Source: Misgurnus anguillicaudatus (taxonomy: Eukaryota; Chordata; Actinopteri; Cypriniformes; Cobitidae). Taken from it: DNA of 64,000 bases. Within the stretch, counting starts at the first letter, position 1; each line of letters begins with the position of its first letter. The translations under genes were made by a program, and so were the position numbers. A model generated the notes under the pieces. That model worked only from the letters and a program-made list of their open reading frames with translations. It did no database searches and was not told the DNA's origin. Location of the stretch: assembly GCF_027580225.2 (NCBI RefSeq), contig NC_073341.2:11566001-11630000 (forward strand), written 5' to 3'. Of this stretch, positions 22,858 to 46,624 are shown piece by piece.

Positions 22858-23528
22858 GGCTTGTGAGCAAAACAATTGCCCGGGTCATCTATTTGTCCAG
22901 GTTTTTTATCAGACATGGGTGGCAACCCTAGGCATGAATGAGGTGTGGTGTGCACAGTGTGCAACAGTTTATTTGAAACTGTTCATGTTTTATTTTCTCT
23001 TGAAATTGGGACTTCCCCCACAACCTTACGGGCCTGACTGTTGCATGTTCATTCTGATGGTCAGATTGGTCTAATTTTACTAAGATGTGTGTAATTTCCA
23101 ATAAATATTGCAAAACCACGAAGTGTTAATTTGATCTGGATTGTTTGGTAAATTCTCTGATCATGTGAATCTACGTATATTTTAAAAACAGAAGTGGTTA
23201 CATTTAAAAAAAAAAACTGTGGTCAATTAACATGTAGAAGTCTGTTGTAATGACAACGTTATAGTTCATTGATCTAGGCTGAATTTAAGTCACAAAAAAT
23301 AGTGAAATGATCTGAACAATATATATTTTCAAGGTGGTTCTTGTGAATGCAGTTTGCATGAATTATTGATGTTATAATATTAAGCATATCATTGGGAATT
23401 GTTTTATGTAAAGAGATATGATAAAGATCATATTTCAATTTGCACACAGATTTTATATTATATATTTTAAGTCATTAAAGTAAAATGACAATACGGAAAA
23501 AACCGTGTGCAATTAAGCCTGCAAAGAA

Positions 23529-23870
23529 TGTCTATCCACTGGTGAAAACCGAAAATAAATATGCTGTCTATCCAGAGGTGAAAATATAAAATAAATATGC
23601 TGTCTATCCAGAGGTGAAAACCGAAAATAAATATGCTGTCTATCCAGAGGTGAAAATATAAAATAAATATGCTCTCTTTATCCAGAGGTGAAATATAAAA
23701 TAAATATGCTGTCTATCCAGAGGTGAAAATATAAAATAAATATGCTCTCTTTATCCAGAGGTGAAATATAAAATAAATATGCTGTCTATCCAGAGGTGAA
23801 AATATAAAATAAATATGCTGTCTATATCCAGAGGTGAAATATAAAATAAAATTGCTGTTCATCCAGCGGT
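23529..23870. repeat. 36-bp minisatellite
   Basis: About nine to ten copies of tgtctatccagaggtgaaaa plus an AT-rich half (tataaaataaatatgc). Variants include ccgaaaataaatatgc and tctctttatcc. Two short relatives of the ccactggtg phrase follow at 23915-23940. Confidence 0.85.
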
Positions 23871-24049
23871 GAAAACGGAAATTAGCGGCGAAACGGAAAT
23901 GACGTAGGCTGTCTATCCACTGGTGTCCAGCCACTGGTGTCTAGTCGGAGGTGAGTCTGCGGGGCTGCAGCTGGATGCTATTGGAAACCTCCACCACTCC
24001 AGCCATCCAAAACACGGTAACTTAAACTCAAAGAAAACTATATTAACAC

Positions 24050-24963
24050 TAGTGGTGGGCAGAGCGAGGCTTCGTGAAACACTGAAACAGTTGAATCAAT
24101 TGTGCCGTATGTTTCGAGGCTTCGAAACATCAATCCGAAACCGCCTCCACAGTGACACCTAGCGGTATTTTTCATGTCTTTACATGAAGCAGCCTTGACA
24201 AGATTTTAGACGAGCGCTGACAAATTGTATCCCACATGTTGTTTGATAGACACACAAGTGATAGAATGGGAGAGTGGATAGTGCTCTCGACTCTCATGCG
24301 TAACTTAGATCTTAGGATCGAACCCGGGAAATGCATGCGCTGCACAATCATAATAAAGTGCTTTTGTTGTTGTTTGACAACTACATGAGCTTTTACGCTC
24401 ACAATTGTCGATAACTATAGGCTATTCGGGTCTATTTAATTAAAAAAAATAGAATAGAGATATACCAAATAATAAGAGATTCATAAAATATATCAAGCCA
24501 TAATATGCCACATTGTTTACATATAAAGATCTTTATTTAAATATATAAATCGTTGATAATGTGTTGATAAACTCAACCAGCTTCTTTTTTACATATAATT
24601 TCTCCAGCCTTTGAAAACATTCTCACACAAGGGACACTTGTTGCTGGCATGCATTTTTTGTAAGTAGCCTAAGTGTTACATACCTATGAGGAAAAATTAC
24701 TTCTTTTCAGTAATTTATAGTATTTGATCTGGCCAAAAACGCATCTATGAGGTATTGTCAGATTTGTTTCATACCCTGTCAGTTTAAGATTCGACGCAGA
24801 TTCGACAGGTACGCCACCTTTCGAAATACTTGTTTGGTGTTTCGAATCACTTCATCACGTGACATTGGTGTTTCGAATCACATTTCGGAGCAGTGTTTCG
24901 AAACATTTACGCTTCGGGATCTCGACACAGTGTCGAAACGTAGTTTCGCGGGAGCAATCCCTA
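24050..24963. mobile_element. hAT-type non-autonomous element, 914 bp, with 8-bp TSD
   Basis: ATTAACAC lies at 24042-24049 and 24964-24971. Subterminal regions are rich in TTCGAAAC-type words on both sides (tttcgaggcttcgaaac near 24110, gtttcgaaac near 24893). The terminal match itself is weak (TAGTGG against TAGGGA). No transposase frame. Confidence 0.75.
24262..24335 (+). repeat. tRNA-derived (SINE-head or tRNA pseudogene) sequence
   Basis: It has the order expected of a polymerase III internal promoter: an A-box-like TGGATAGTGCTC near 24274 and a B-box-like GGATCGAACCC near 24314, about 40 bp apart. The flanking arms do not pair into a cloverleaf convincingly, so it is not called as a functional tRNA. 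It sits inside the hAT element. Confidence 0.35.
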
Positions 24964-25083
24964 ATTAACACAAATATATAGTACAGCAAACAAATTTGTG
25001 TGCACTCCAAATTGCTGCTGAAACTTATTAAATAAACATAGTTAAACCAAAAATAACTGAAGTCTGTTTTATTATAAACTATA

Positions 25084-25232
<149 letters not shown>

Positions 25233-25381
25233 ACCAATGCCTAATGTGTGACCGCATCATGACAGGCCATCACAGTATAAATATATTTCCCAGTGTTATT
25301 ACTTTATGCGTTTCCCAAAAAAAAAAGGGCTCTATTCTGGTGGTAACATCTGTTGTTCATATTTTCTATTTTTGTCTTTTA

Positions 25382-25531
25382 GAACTAAAACCAAAAAGCC
25401 GGAAGAAAATCTGTGCTTTCTTGGCCAGAGCATTGCGGGCTATTAAAAAAGCCTGCTATTGCTGCGTAAATGGAAATGAGGACATTGTGGAGCCATTTGA
25501 TCCTCAGGCAGGCCCATCCGGCCTGCATTGA
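25382..25531 (+). pseudogene. Exon-like piece of a second Pim-like gene
   Basis: Acceptor gtcttttag at 25381, then a frame reading KPKSRKKICAFLARALRAIK, a Cys-rich patch (ACYCC) and VEPFDPQAGPSGLH before TGA. This basic, Cys-rich type of segment followed by VEPF looks like the N-terminal extension of some cyprinid Pim-like proteins, but that is from memory of style rather than a match I can prove. No upstream exon was found. Confidence 0.35.
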
Positions 25532-25893
25532 AGTGCCCGTATAGATACTGTAAAGCTGACTTGTAGAGAGGTTCTGGTTTTAAGCAAACGTGTCAAGAAC
25601 CACGCTATTGCCAGTCTGGTTCATCAACCTTGGACATGAGCAGCTTTTCAGGAAGTAGCTGATCTGTCGGGTTCATTGAGCCTGCGGTCAAGTGATAGTG
25701 ATTGTGAGTATAATGTTATTGTGTTCTGATCTTTAATGTCGGCTTTATTTTTTCCCTTGTCAACTGTTTCTCTCCTTATTGTTTCAAATCTCTGTCCAGT
25801 TTTTGTAATACCTGCATTTTAGGGGTGTCACGATTCGTTTCTTGATTTTTACTTCTTTTTTTTTTACAAAAAATGCTATGCCTATTATTATTA

Positions 25894-27184
25894 GGGGAGA
25901 GCGGGGTAAGTTGTCACACGGGTAAGTTGTCACACTGTTAATAACTCCAACACTAGAGGCTCTATCTCAAAAATCAAATAGCCACTTTATGTGACTTCTT
26001 CTTCTTTAGTGAACTTCCTGTTCACATGTGGTCAAGATCACTGTAATCTGAGGTTAGCACAATTTTCTTATTTTTCTGCTTAAAAAGTAAAAAAAAATCA
26101 CTTTACATTTTATGCAATACAACTTTGTTAGGTGTGAATGTTTAAAATGATTATTTTGCACAAAATAGAGGAGACCGTAAAGTGTCTTTTGATACTTTAG
26201 CTAAAGTGATATGATGAGCTAAACTTGAGATTTAGACAACATTAGCACACAAGTAAGTATGGGGCAAGTTGTCTCAATGACTTTGGGGCAAGTCGTCACA
26301 TCTGACAACTTGCCCCTGTACAAACAAACACATCGAACATGCTCAGAAAACATGATATAGAAAAGAATAAGCCTCAATCTAGCAAAAAGCTGTTTCAAAA
26401 GAAAGGGAAGCAGAAATCTGGACCTATGAAAAACAAGGCAGCTAAAAGAAGAAAAATCATGCAAGAGTCATCATCAGATGATGAAGAGTGCTTCTGCCTC
26501 GTCTGTGTAGAGCCATTTTCAAAGAGTCGTCCAAAGGAGACCTGGGTAAAATGTGTAAAATGCAACAATTGGGCCCATGATGCTTGCACCTCAGGCCAGG
26601 CAATTTATGTGTGTCAGAATTGTGATTCTGGAGATGAGTCCTATTAGTCATACAGGGCATCTGTTTTGTTCAGAGGTTAAACATGTTAAGTTAAGCAAGT
26701 TATCTGCAGCGTTCCATTCAGTTATCTGGTTTTATGTGAAAGCCATAGAACATTTGAACCAAAGTTCAAAGTAAAGTGGTCTTGCCACTTAATTGAAATG
26801 TGCATTATTTGGATTGAAATAATTGTTTTTCCAGATTCTCCAGGCACGGATGTTTATATTTCCAGTTTGGTTTGAGTTTAAAAATTAAAATCAATATTCA
26901 CAATTAAGTAGTTGTGTTCTTATTTTTAGATAATCTAGTGTGACAACTTACCCGCCCTAGTGTGACAACTTACCCTCCGATGGGGCAAATTGTCACAAGT
27001 GCACAGTCACTATTCAACAGTCTACAACTCTGTAATGAGATAAGATATAAAGATGTTATGAATACAACATATGTGCCCAAGACTTCCTTCTTTCATTTGG
27101 TATGAGATTTATACCATTTTGATGTATGGTGCTCAGTAAATGTTAGACAGTGTGAAAAGTGTGACAACATACCCCGCTCTCCCC
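25894..27184 (+). mobile_element. Pogo-type (Tc1/mariner) element, 1.29 kb, TA-flanked
   Basis: The terminal repeat GGGGAGAGCGGGGTAAGTTG (left) matches ...ACCCCGCTCTCCCC (right), with TA on both sides. Short relatives of TAAGTTGTCACAC recur near both ends (about 25900, 25920, 26268, 26285, 26302, 26940, 26958, 26985). The only frame left is the C-terminal finger at 26339-26647. The DDE domain is gone, so it is an internally deleted derivative. Confidence 0.8.
26339..26647 (+). pseudogene. C-terminal PHD-like zinc finger of a pogo-type transposase
   Basis: 102 residues. A Lys-rich N-terminal half is followed by an acidic run (SSSDDEE) and then CLVCVEPFSKSRPKETWVKC, CVKCNNWAHDACT and VCQNC. 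This Cys4-His-Cys3-like order, with WVxC and WAHxxC, matches the finger often found at the C-terminus of pogo/Tigger-type transposases in animals. The DNA-binding and DDE parts are missing. The frame is intact across the whole remnant, which may only reflect recent deletion. It could also act as a small nuclear protein if transcribed, but no promoter was seen. Confidence 0.65.
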
Positions 27185-27186
27185 TA

Positions 27187-27187
27187 C

Positions 27188-27245
<58 letters not shown>
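27187..27245. repeat. ATT microsatellite
   Basis: About 19 copies of ATT directly after the pogo element; a shorter run also precedes it at 25884-25893. Confidence 0.9.
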
Positions 27246-27251
<6 letters not shown>

Positions 27252-27736
27252 CATGGTGATTGTGAGTATAATGTTATTATGTTCTGCTCTTTATTGTCTG
27301 CTTTAATTTTTTTCTTTGTCGACTGTACTTTATTGTTTCAAACCTTTGCCCCAAATATCGTAATAAGTGTGTTTATACGGCAGATGTTTATGTAATACCT
27401 TCTCCCTGTATTCGGTATGTCATGTTATTCAGATGGACTGAGTTCTCTTGATTCATCAGAATGACTCCTGAGCTTTTCTCTTTATCTTGTCCTGATTTGC
27501 TTATTAAAAGAAATATTTAGGTTTTTAAAAGTGGTTTCACTCTTACTTGATCTCAAACTTCTTGTTTATTCTGCTAGTAGTTGATTAGCATTGGATGTAC
27601 TGAACAACTTTCCATTATCTGCACATTCTTTAAATGAATATTTATTTTTGTCTATTATATTATAAGCAGCACTGCTATTGGAGTTCATGTGAGACAAAAC
27701 AATTCTTGTGTTAATTTTGTATTGATTGTTTTTCAG

Positions 27737-28211
27737 GAAAAATGTCATTGCTTGATGAAGATTTGAGATGGAAGAGGTACCTTAGTGAAGTGGATGAGGG
27801 GACTCGCAAATCTGATGGCAAGAAGGTAGAACCGCTCTTTATCAAATTGTTTTGCCAACCCTACATTATATATGACTTGCATATGATTATTCTCTCTTGT
27901 AGGTCACCATCAAATATATTAAGATGTCTGGCAAGGATATCTACACTAAAATGTCCTTGAGACAAACAGACCCAGTTCTGGCCACAGTGGAGGTCAACAC
28001 ACCACTGATCTACTTGCCAACCTTCAACGTGATGCCCAGCCGATGCCTGACCAACGACCACGTTTCATTATTAATACACTCGCTTGTAAAGTTTATTCAA
28101 AGCCGCTGTGTTTTGCTACATATTTTCTACTTTAAAAACATTACAATAAATGTGATGCCTTTTATTTTCAATATAATGCATATTTTTATTAAATATAATA
28201 AACAAACATAA
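27737..28211 (+). pseudogene. Decayed Pim-like kinase N-lobe
   Basis: Two pieces with splice borders: 27737-27825 and from 27903. They read EGTRKSDGKK then VTIKYIKMSGKD, aligned with GIRKSDGTP then VAIKRISKRKN of the intact gene, with the intron at the same place and phase 0. The glycine loop has been lost (LSEVDEG), and after about 28000 the sequence no longer resembles a kinase. The pogo element lies between this and the exon-like piece at 25382. Confidence 0.6.
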
Positions 28212-29184
28212 ATATGAAAAGCAGTTGTTTTGTTCTCTTTATTATCAACTTTATTCAATAAACAAGACATTTGTGACAAACAGTAAGAAAGTAAACTTTA
28301 CCATTTCACAGTAGAATCCATAAAGCCACACAGGTCTAAGAGTTTATGACAAATGGTATTTACATCACTGCTAAAAAAAACAATAGACACCATCACAGAA
28401 ATTCTATTGGTTCTATGTATTGGTTCTAATGGAATATGGCCCAAAACAGTGTAGTGGTTTTAATGGTAAAAGCTAATGGTTCCTATTGGTATTTTAAACC
28501 ATTAGAATTTTCTGTAATGGTTTTATTGTTTTTTTTTCAGCAGGGGTCAGTGTCCAAAATTGCTTAGGCCTACTCATTTTCTTTCTCTATATAGGGCACA
28601 TTGAACGGTTTCAGACACACCCAATTATTTCATGGAAGATACAGTAGTATTTGTCTTTCTCTGGACTGAATAAAATAAATGCTTGTAATGATTCCATTCA
28701 TTTTCTGTCAGCACTGTTCTTAAAAAAAACCCAATGCCACGTTTTTTGCTGAAGTCATATTTATACTGTATGATTAGATTCACTGTGCTGTTTGAAAACG
28801 CGACAGGCATCGCGCCTCATACCCAGGATAGCGCACATGCACAGACCTCTTAACGCTGCAAGATCTGATGCTCACATGACATCAAAGTACCGCGAGATTT
28901 ATTCGGGAAATAATACTGAGGAGTTGGATTTCAAATCGCTCTCGCGCTACTCTGATGTCACCCACCTGTCATGGATGCGCAGTTGGCTTGCCCACGGAGT
29001 GTGTTGGAAGAGCAATTTGTTGATTTTGGTAAAACTCTTTATTTTTATATCATTTTAATTTTATGATTCCTTGACTCGCCTGTCAAAGACAATAGGAGCT
29101 GATTTTGGGTAATATAACCAAAATTCGGTCAAAAAAACTCTCCTGTGTCTGGTTGCATAGCCGTGAAGTTAAAACTGCGTCTTC
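28212..29184. other. Unassigned spacer
   Basis: No gene or clear transposon ends. A stretch at 28800-29000 has higher CpG content. Confidence 0.4.
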
Positions 29185-29570
29185 TTAAAGGTGCAGTGTG
29201 TAAATTTTAGCGGCATCTAGTGGTGAGGTTGAGAATTGCAACCAACAGCTTACTCCACTGCTCACCCCTCGCTTTTGAAACACATAGAGAAGCTACGATA
29301 GCCGACACCGGACAAACGTAATCGTCGGAGACAACTTAGTTAAAAAATGTGTTTGTTAAGGGTTCCGTGTAGAAAAATGGCGGCCCAAAATGGCAACTTC
29401 CATGTAAGGGGACCCTCGGTGTATGTAGATAAAAACGTCTCATTCTAAGGTAATAAACACATAAAGGTTCATTATGAAAGGTCTTTATACAACCCTGATA
29501 ATGAAGTTTTGTATATTATTTTGCATTTCCGTCAAGAGATCCTTCTAAAAATTACACACTGCACCTTTAA
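29185..29570. mobile_element. TTAA-flanked MITE (family C, copy 1)
   Basis: TTAA at 29185-29188 and 29567-29570. Ends AGGTGCAGTGTGTAAATTTT and AAATTACACACTGCACCT are inverted repeats. The inner phrase GGCATCTAGTGGTGAGGTT is typical of this common fish family. A second copy lies in opposite orientation at 41756-42132. Confidence 0.9.
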
Positions 29571-29876
29571 GTACAAACTAGCAATTTGTTATGGCTAATT
29601 AGTCTTACTATTTGGATTAGGATTAGACCATCTACCTTTTTATGCAATGTAGGCTACTTGAAACCGTTATGATCAGTCTTAAAGAAAAAAATACATGACT
29701 AAATTTTAAGATAGCTTTCAGGTAAAGCATTTGTTTACCTGAAACTAAAGAAAGTAATAGAGGCTTCCTGAAATCAATAGAAGGACTAGAGATTAATGTT
29801 ATTATTATTATTTATTATTATTTTTCATCAAGGCATCAAAATGTGCAAAAACACAACACAAAACGTAAGCTGAAAC

Positions 29877-29960
<84 letters not shown>

Positions 29961-29982
29961 TTCTCTCTCTCTCTCTCTCTCA
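29877..29982. repeat. CT microsatellite
   Basis: (CT)n with a few TTT interruptions, about 105 bp. Confidence 0.95.
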
Positions 29983-30138
29983 TGTTACATTATAAAATGG
30001 ATAACTTTAAATATACAAAACAATTTATTTTATTATACTGTATATTGTATTATAAACTGGTGAATGATACAATCACGTTTGAATATGGTGCTGCAAGGAG
30101 GCTGTGTTGTTTTTGCTGATGAATTGCTTGGGAATTAA

Positions 30139-30220
30139 ATATTGACCAGTGGTTTATTTGTTTTACATAGTTTTATTTTACTATTTGGTGAACTGACTCT
30201 TAGGTGATATGAAAAACACT
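30139..30220 (+). repeat. 82-bp direct repeat, copy 1
   Basis: The 82 bp from ATATTGACCAGTGG to GAAAAACACT recur exactly at 30642-30723, 503 bp away. Between them are AT-rich sequence and a short CT run. Confidence 0.9.
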
Positions 30221-30641
30221 TTTTAGGTGTTAATTTATATGTGAGTGTGAGTGAGTGTTGTATTGTATTGTAAAACCCCTATTTATTTGAGAAATAAGTG
30301 ATGTAAAAATCAAAATCTCTCTCTCTCTCTTTCTGGTTACATATAATGGATAAAAATATTTTATTTATAATTTGTGTTAATAAATAAACCCAGCATTTGC
30401 ATTAGTAAAGTACATTTAATCAGTTAACGTTTCGACTAAAAAAAAAAAGTTAACGTTTCGACTTTGAGGCTTACAAATGTCTTTGTTTACATTGTTAAAC
30501 GCTTTTGCTGGACAGAGAGATGAGGCGATGAAAGAGTGAATGGGCGTGTGTATGTAGTGTGCCTGTGGTACAGTGAATGTGGGATGTGGTACAGTGAAAC
30601 AGTGAAATGGGTATGTCATGTTGTCCAGTGTTTACAATTAC

Positions 30642-30723
30642 ATATTGACCAGTGGTTTATTTGTTTTACATAGTTTTATTTTACTATTTGGTGAACTGAC
30701 TCTTAGGTGATATGAAAAACACT
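30642..30723 (+). repeat. 82-bp direct repeat, copy 2
   Basis: Same 82 bp as 30139-30220. It does not have TG...CA ends and no LTR element body was seen, so local duplication is more likely than a retrotransposon. Confidence 0.9.
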
Positions 30724-30994
30724 CACACAACGATGACGAATCAAGATGTGAATATGAAGAAATTAATTTCAATTGGTCGCAGTAGCCTAGTTAATATTTC
30801 ATTTTTCTTTACTTTAATTTATGTCTTATTGAAAATATCGCCCGGTGTTTCATTTCATAAACATACAAATCGCCTAACTCTGATGGAGAAAATTGTGGTT
30901 TATTTCTGCAAAATACGCTTCAAGTGACTCGTGAGGACTTTTAAAGGCTTGAACCGGACTAGACTATCTCTTAAACGCATGCAAACACGCCATT

Positions 30995-31215
30995 TCTCCT
31001 CCGGAGGTCGCATTTCTAGGCTGCATACGTCATCAAGACTCTCTTATTTCATAACATTAACAACTATAAAGTTGACTATTATTCTTAATTAATCGTAAAG
31101 TGTTGTAATATGCTTATGAATTGCAAATGTGATGCTCAGTTAACTTAAATAAGCCAGGCTTAATGACGTATGCAGTCTGCATATGTGACCTCCGCAGGCT
31201 GCAGCCTTCGGATTG
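30995..31215. mobile_element. Foldback fragment
   Basis: ctccggaggtcgcatttc plus GGCTGCATACGTCAT at about 30998-31033 is matched in reverse by AATGACGTATGCAGtc and gtgacctccgcagg at about 31161-31198. It looks like a small MITE; target duplication not resolved. Confidence 0.5.
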
Positions 31216-32050
31216 AGAAACGGCCGATGAGAAGTAAATTGTTTCCTTGGAAACCACGAGACTGAGATGCGATAGCAGGCTCCTCCATTTTTAAGACACG
31301 AGGTAATAATACGACTGTTTATTATTATATAAAGCATAATTTGTTTTCCTAGAAGAATTTGAAAACTTCATATTCCGTCCCATGTTCGCAATATAGATTT
31401 AATGGTCAGAGTGTTTATGTCGACATCTCTAGTAAGTACGCTATATCGTGTTCACGCGTTATACTATTTTAAGTAGTGGTTAAGGTGCGTAGTTAAGGTA
31501 CAGTCAGGTGATTTAGTCTTTTCTCTGTAACGTAACCTTAGCTGACAACGTGGACTGATGAGCAGGTAACTATGACATCATTGATTATAAAATGATTATA
31601 TATGTCTGAATTGGCACTGTTTTATAAAATAATCCTGAGCGGTTCATATTTTGACTATGAAGCATAGCTAAAATTACTGATTTAAATGTACTGATCATAA
31701 AATGTTTACACAGTAGGCCTATGTATGTTATACTGAGTATGGAGATCATATACAGTAGATGGAGGGAATTTAAAGCATAATATTACTATTTGAAACAAGA
31801 CATTTGTCAAAACATTAAAAGAGCTTTGTGTAGCACACCATGCACTGTGTATTGCAAAGAAAAAAGTACATTAGTTTAACCAGTTACACATTCATTTGAT
31901 CATTATTTGTTCCCCCTAGGATGACATTGGCCCATTTTTGTGCTATGTGTCATTTATTTTTCATTCACTTATAGAAATGCAGTGGACAAACACAATATTT
32001 GTACTCTTAAGACGCACTTGTAAATTAAGTGTATGACTGATATTGAAATA
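31216..32050. other. Unassigned spacer
   Basis: AT-rich, no recognised gene. Confidence 0.4.
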
Positions 32051-32407
32051 AAGGGGACATATCATGAAAATCTGATTTTTTCCAAATGCTATAATAAGGT
32101 GCCCAGTTCTTCTGTCAACCTAGAAAAGGTGTTAAAGATCAACCCAGTAACTTAGCTTTGGTAAACCATTCTCTGCAAGCATGTGAACAAATAGCTCATT
32201 GAAATTTGGCTCCCCTTGTGATGTCAGAAGGGGATTATACCGCCCCTTAATCTGCACTATACAACCACGACACTGCCATTTACTGCAGAGATCACTAAGG
32301 ACATGTTATAATAAATTATCCGTGGGGTATTTTTTGAGCTATAACTTCACATATGTACTCTGGGGACACCAAAGATTTATTTTACATCTTTAAAAATTGT
32401 CCCCTTT
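32051..32407. mobile_element. DNA-transposon MITE (AAAGGGGACA family)
   Basis: Starts AAAGGGGACATATCATG and ends TTGTCCCCTTTT, a short inverted repeat. The right part (about 32290-32400, ctctggggacaccaaag) is repeated at 34390-34500 in an intron of rhobtb2. Confidence 0.65.
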
Positions 32408-45113
<12,706 letters not shown>

Positions 45114-45229
45114 GTATCATCTGAACAGCTCTCAAATTAATGCTAAGACCCCTTCCCCCCAGTGTTGCATATTTGTTAAGACGTGTTTTTGTTTTTATAA
45201 GCCATGAATGTATTTAAACACTTTACATG

Positions 45230-45365
45230 CAGTGGCGGCTCGTGACCCCTCATCCGAGGGGCGCTAGTTCAAAATAATTGTTCGGAGTATAATAGGGGTG
45301 GTTCCCTTTTCCAAAATATGTGTCCTGCGTGTCGACAGAGATCCTGTGTGCATCAAGTAATACTT
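45230..45365. mobile_element. Truncated relative of the hAT foldback at 19355
   Basis: CAGTGGCGGCTCGTGACCCC and GAGGGGCGCTAGTTCAAAAT match the end of the 19355-19833 element. It stops where Tc1-related sequence starts. Confidence 0.7.
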
Positions 45366-45530
45366 TGTACAACCCCCTTTTGCCAACACGACAGCACTTA
45401 ATCTCCTCCTATAACATTTCACAAGATTAGAGAACACAGTGAGAGGGATCTTTGACCCTTCTTCTTTGCACAATCTTTCTAGATCATCCAGTGTCCTGGG
45501 CAGGAAGTTAACTTTTTTGACCACCAGCCA
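45360..45530 (-). pseudogene. Tc1/mariner transposase C-terminus
   Basis: A minus-strand frame reads TLDDLERLCKEEGSKIPLTV then YRRRLSAVVLAKGGCTKY, the standard C-terminal end of fish Tc1-like transposases. The DDE catalytic part and both ends of the transposon are absent. Confidence 0.8.
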
Positions 45531-45566
45531 CTGTGGCAGGTGGATTTAGAAATCCACCTGCCACAG
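45531..45566. repeat. Perfect 17-bp hairpin
   Basis: CTGTGGCAGGTGGATTT is followed after two bases by its exact reverse complement. It sits at the edge of the Tc1 relic. Confidence 0.9.
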
Positions 45567-45720
45567 AGACTTTTTACTAGCCAGTTTTTTTTTTTTTTTG
45601 CCTGAATAGTGAATGATAACACTGTCTTTATTGTATGAATTAGATATAATTTTTTTTCAGAGCTACAAAAGTGAATTTCTCTTTGTCTTAGGTTGTTTAA
45701 TTAACATTAATGACACAGAC

Positions 45721-46252
45721 TTAGGGCTCAGTCACACCAAAAACGTTTATGGCAGTTGCAGGCGCCTTTTTTGAATGATATTCTATGGGCAGGGTGCGTT
45801 TGCGCGCTGTTTATGTGCGCCTTGCGGTTTTCTGCCGCCTGCCGCGCACGCGTTTTTGAAGGAGCGCTGAGAGCGGAGAAGCGCCTGACGTCATTCGCGT
45901 CTTCCATTGTCGAATCGAATGAGGGGAGAGGCGGGCCTTACGTTGTGGTGAGGGAAGTTTACAGTTGCTTTGAAGAACCGGACTCCACTCGCTCACTCTC
46001 TCCTGCGTGTTTGTGCACCTCTCATCCTCAAACAAGGTCAGAGCAAGCGCCCTCTTTTTAAAGTTTCTGCTAATATGACAGTTAACAGCAAAAGAGCGCT
46101 CACGCTTCAATATTTGATTGACAAGACAGCTGACTCGGTGGTTGCTTAGCAATATGAAAAGCCGCGCCGCACTGCTCTTTTTTTAAAAAAGGCAGTGCGT
46201 CGCGCCTTGCGTTTGCAAGCGTTTAAAGCGCTTTTGGTGTGACTGGCCCCTT
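45721..46252. mobile_element. MITE with CAGTCACACC ends
   Basis: Ends TTAGGGCTCAGTCACACCAA and TTTTGGTGTGACTGGCCCCTTAA are inverted. GC- and CpG-rich interior with GCGC words. No clear target duplication. Confidence 0.7.
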
Positions 46253-46319
46253 AAGTAGGTTAATTGAGGTTACTGTCTCTTTAAGACCAGCACAGGCTGG
46301 TTTTTGACTCTCTATACAT

Positions 46320-46400
46320 CAGGGATGGGCAACTTTGATAATGCCGAGGGCCAGCATTTTTCTCCTTTATACCCAGGGGGCCAGAACCACACACACAATT
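46320..46400. mobile_element. hAT terminus fragment
   Basis: CAGGGATGGGCAACTTTGAT followed by gccgagggccagcattttt is a familiar hAT (Charlie-like) end. No partner end was found. Confidence 0.4.
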
Positions 46401-46624
46401 TACATCATTCTTAATTTCCTTTATTAAGAAACCACAATATACAATTAACCTGTCTTTAAAGATTTTAACTATAAAACTTAGCAATTATGCTGATTTTCAT
46501 TTCTAAATCATAACTTTATTTTCATTGGACAAGCATTTCAGATAAAACTTCTTAACTGCATTGCTTTAACATCTGTAACAAGCAAGGCACTTTTAAATTA
46601 GTAGAGGAGTTTCTCATCCCGCCC

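Noticed and set aside
23529..23940. Possible CRISPR array
   Set aside because: The 36-bp units are head to tail with no unique spacers, and the organism is a vertebrate; it is a minisatellite. The 24-bp array at 4778 was rejected for the same reason.
24262..24335. Functional tRNA gene
   Set aside because: Boxes A and B are present, but the acceptor and anticodon stems do not pair.
29877..30119. Ser-Leu repeat frame
   Set aside because: It is the CT microsatellite in translation.
30139..30723. LTR retrotransposon with 82-bp LTRs
   Set aside because: No TG...CA ends, no primer binding site, no polypurine tract and no coding body between the repeats.
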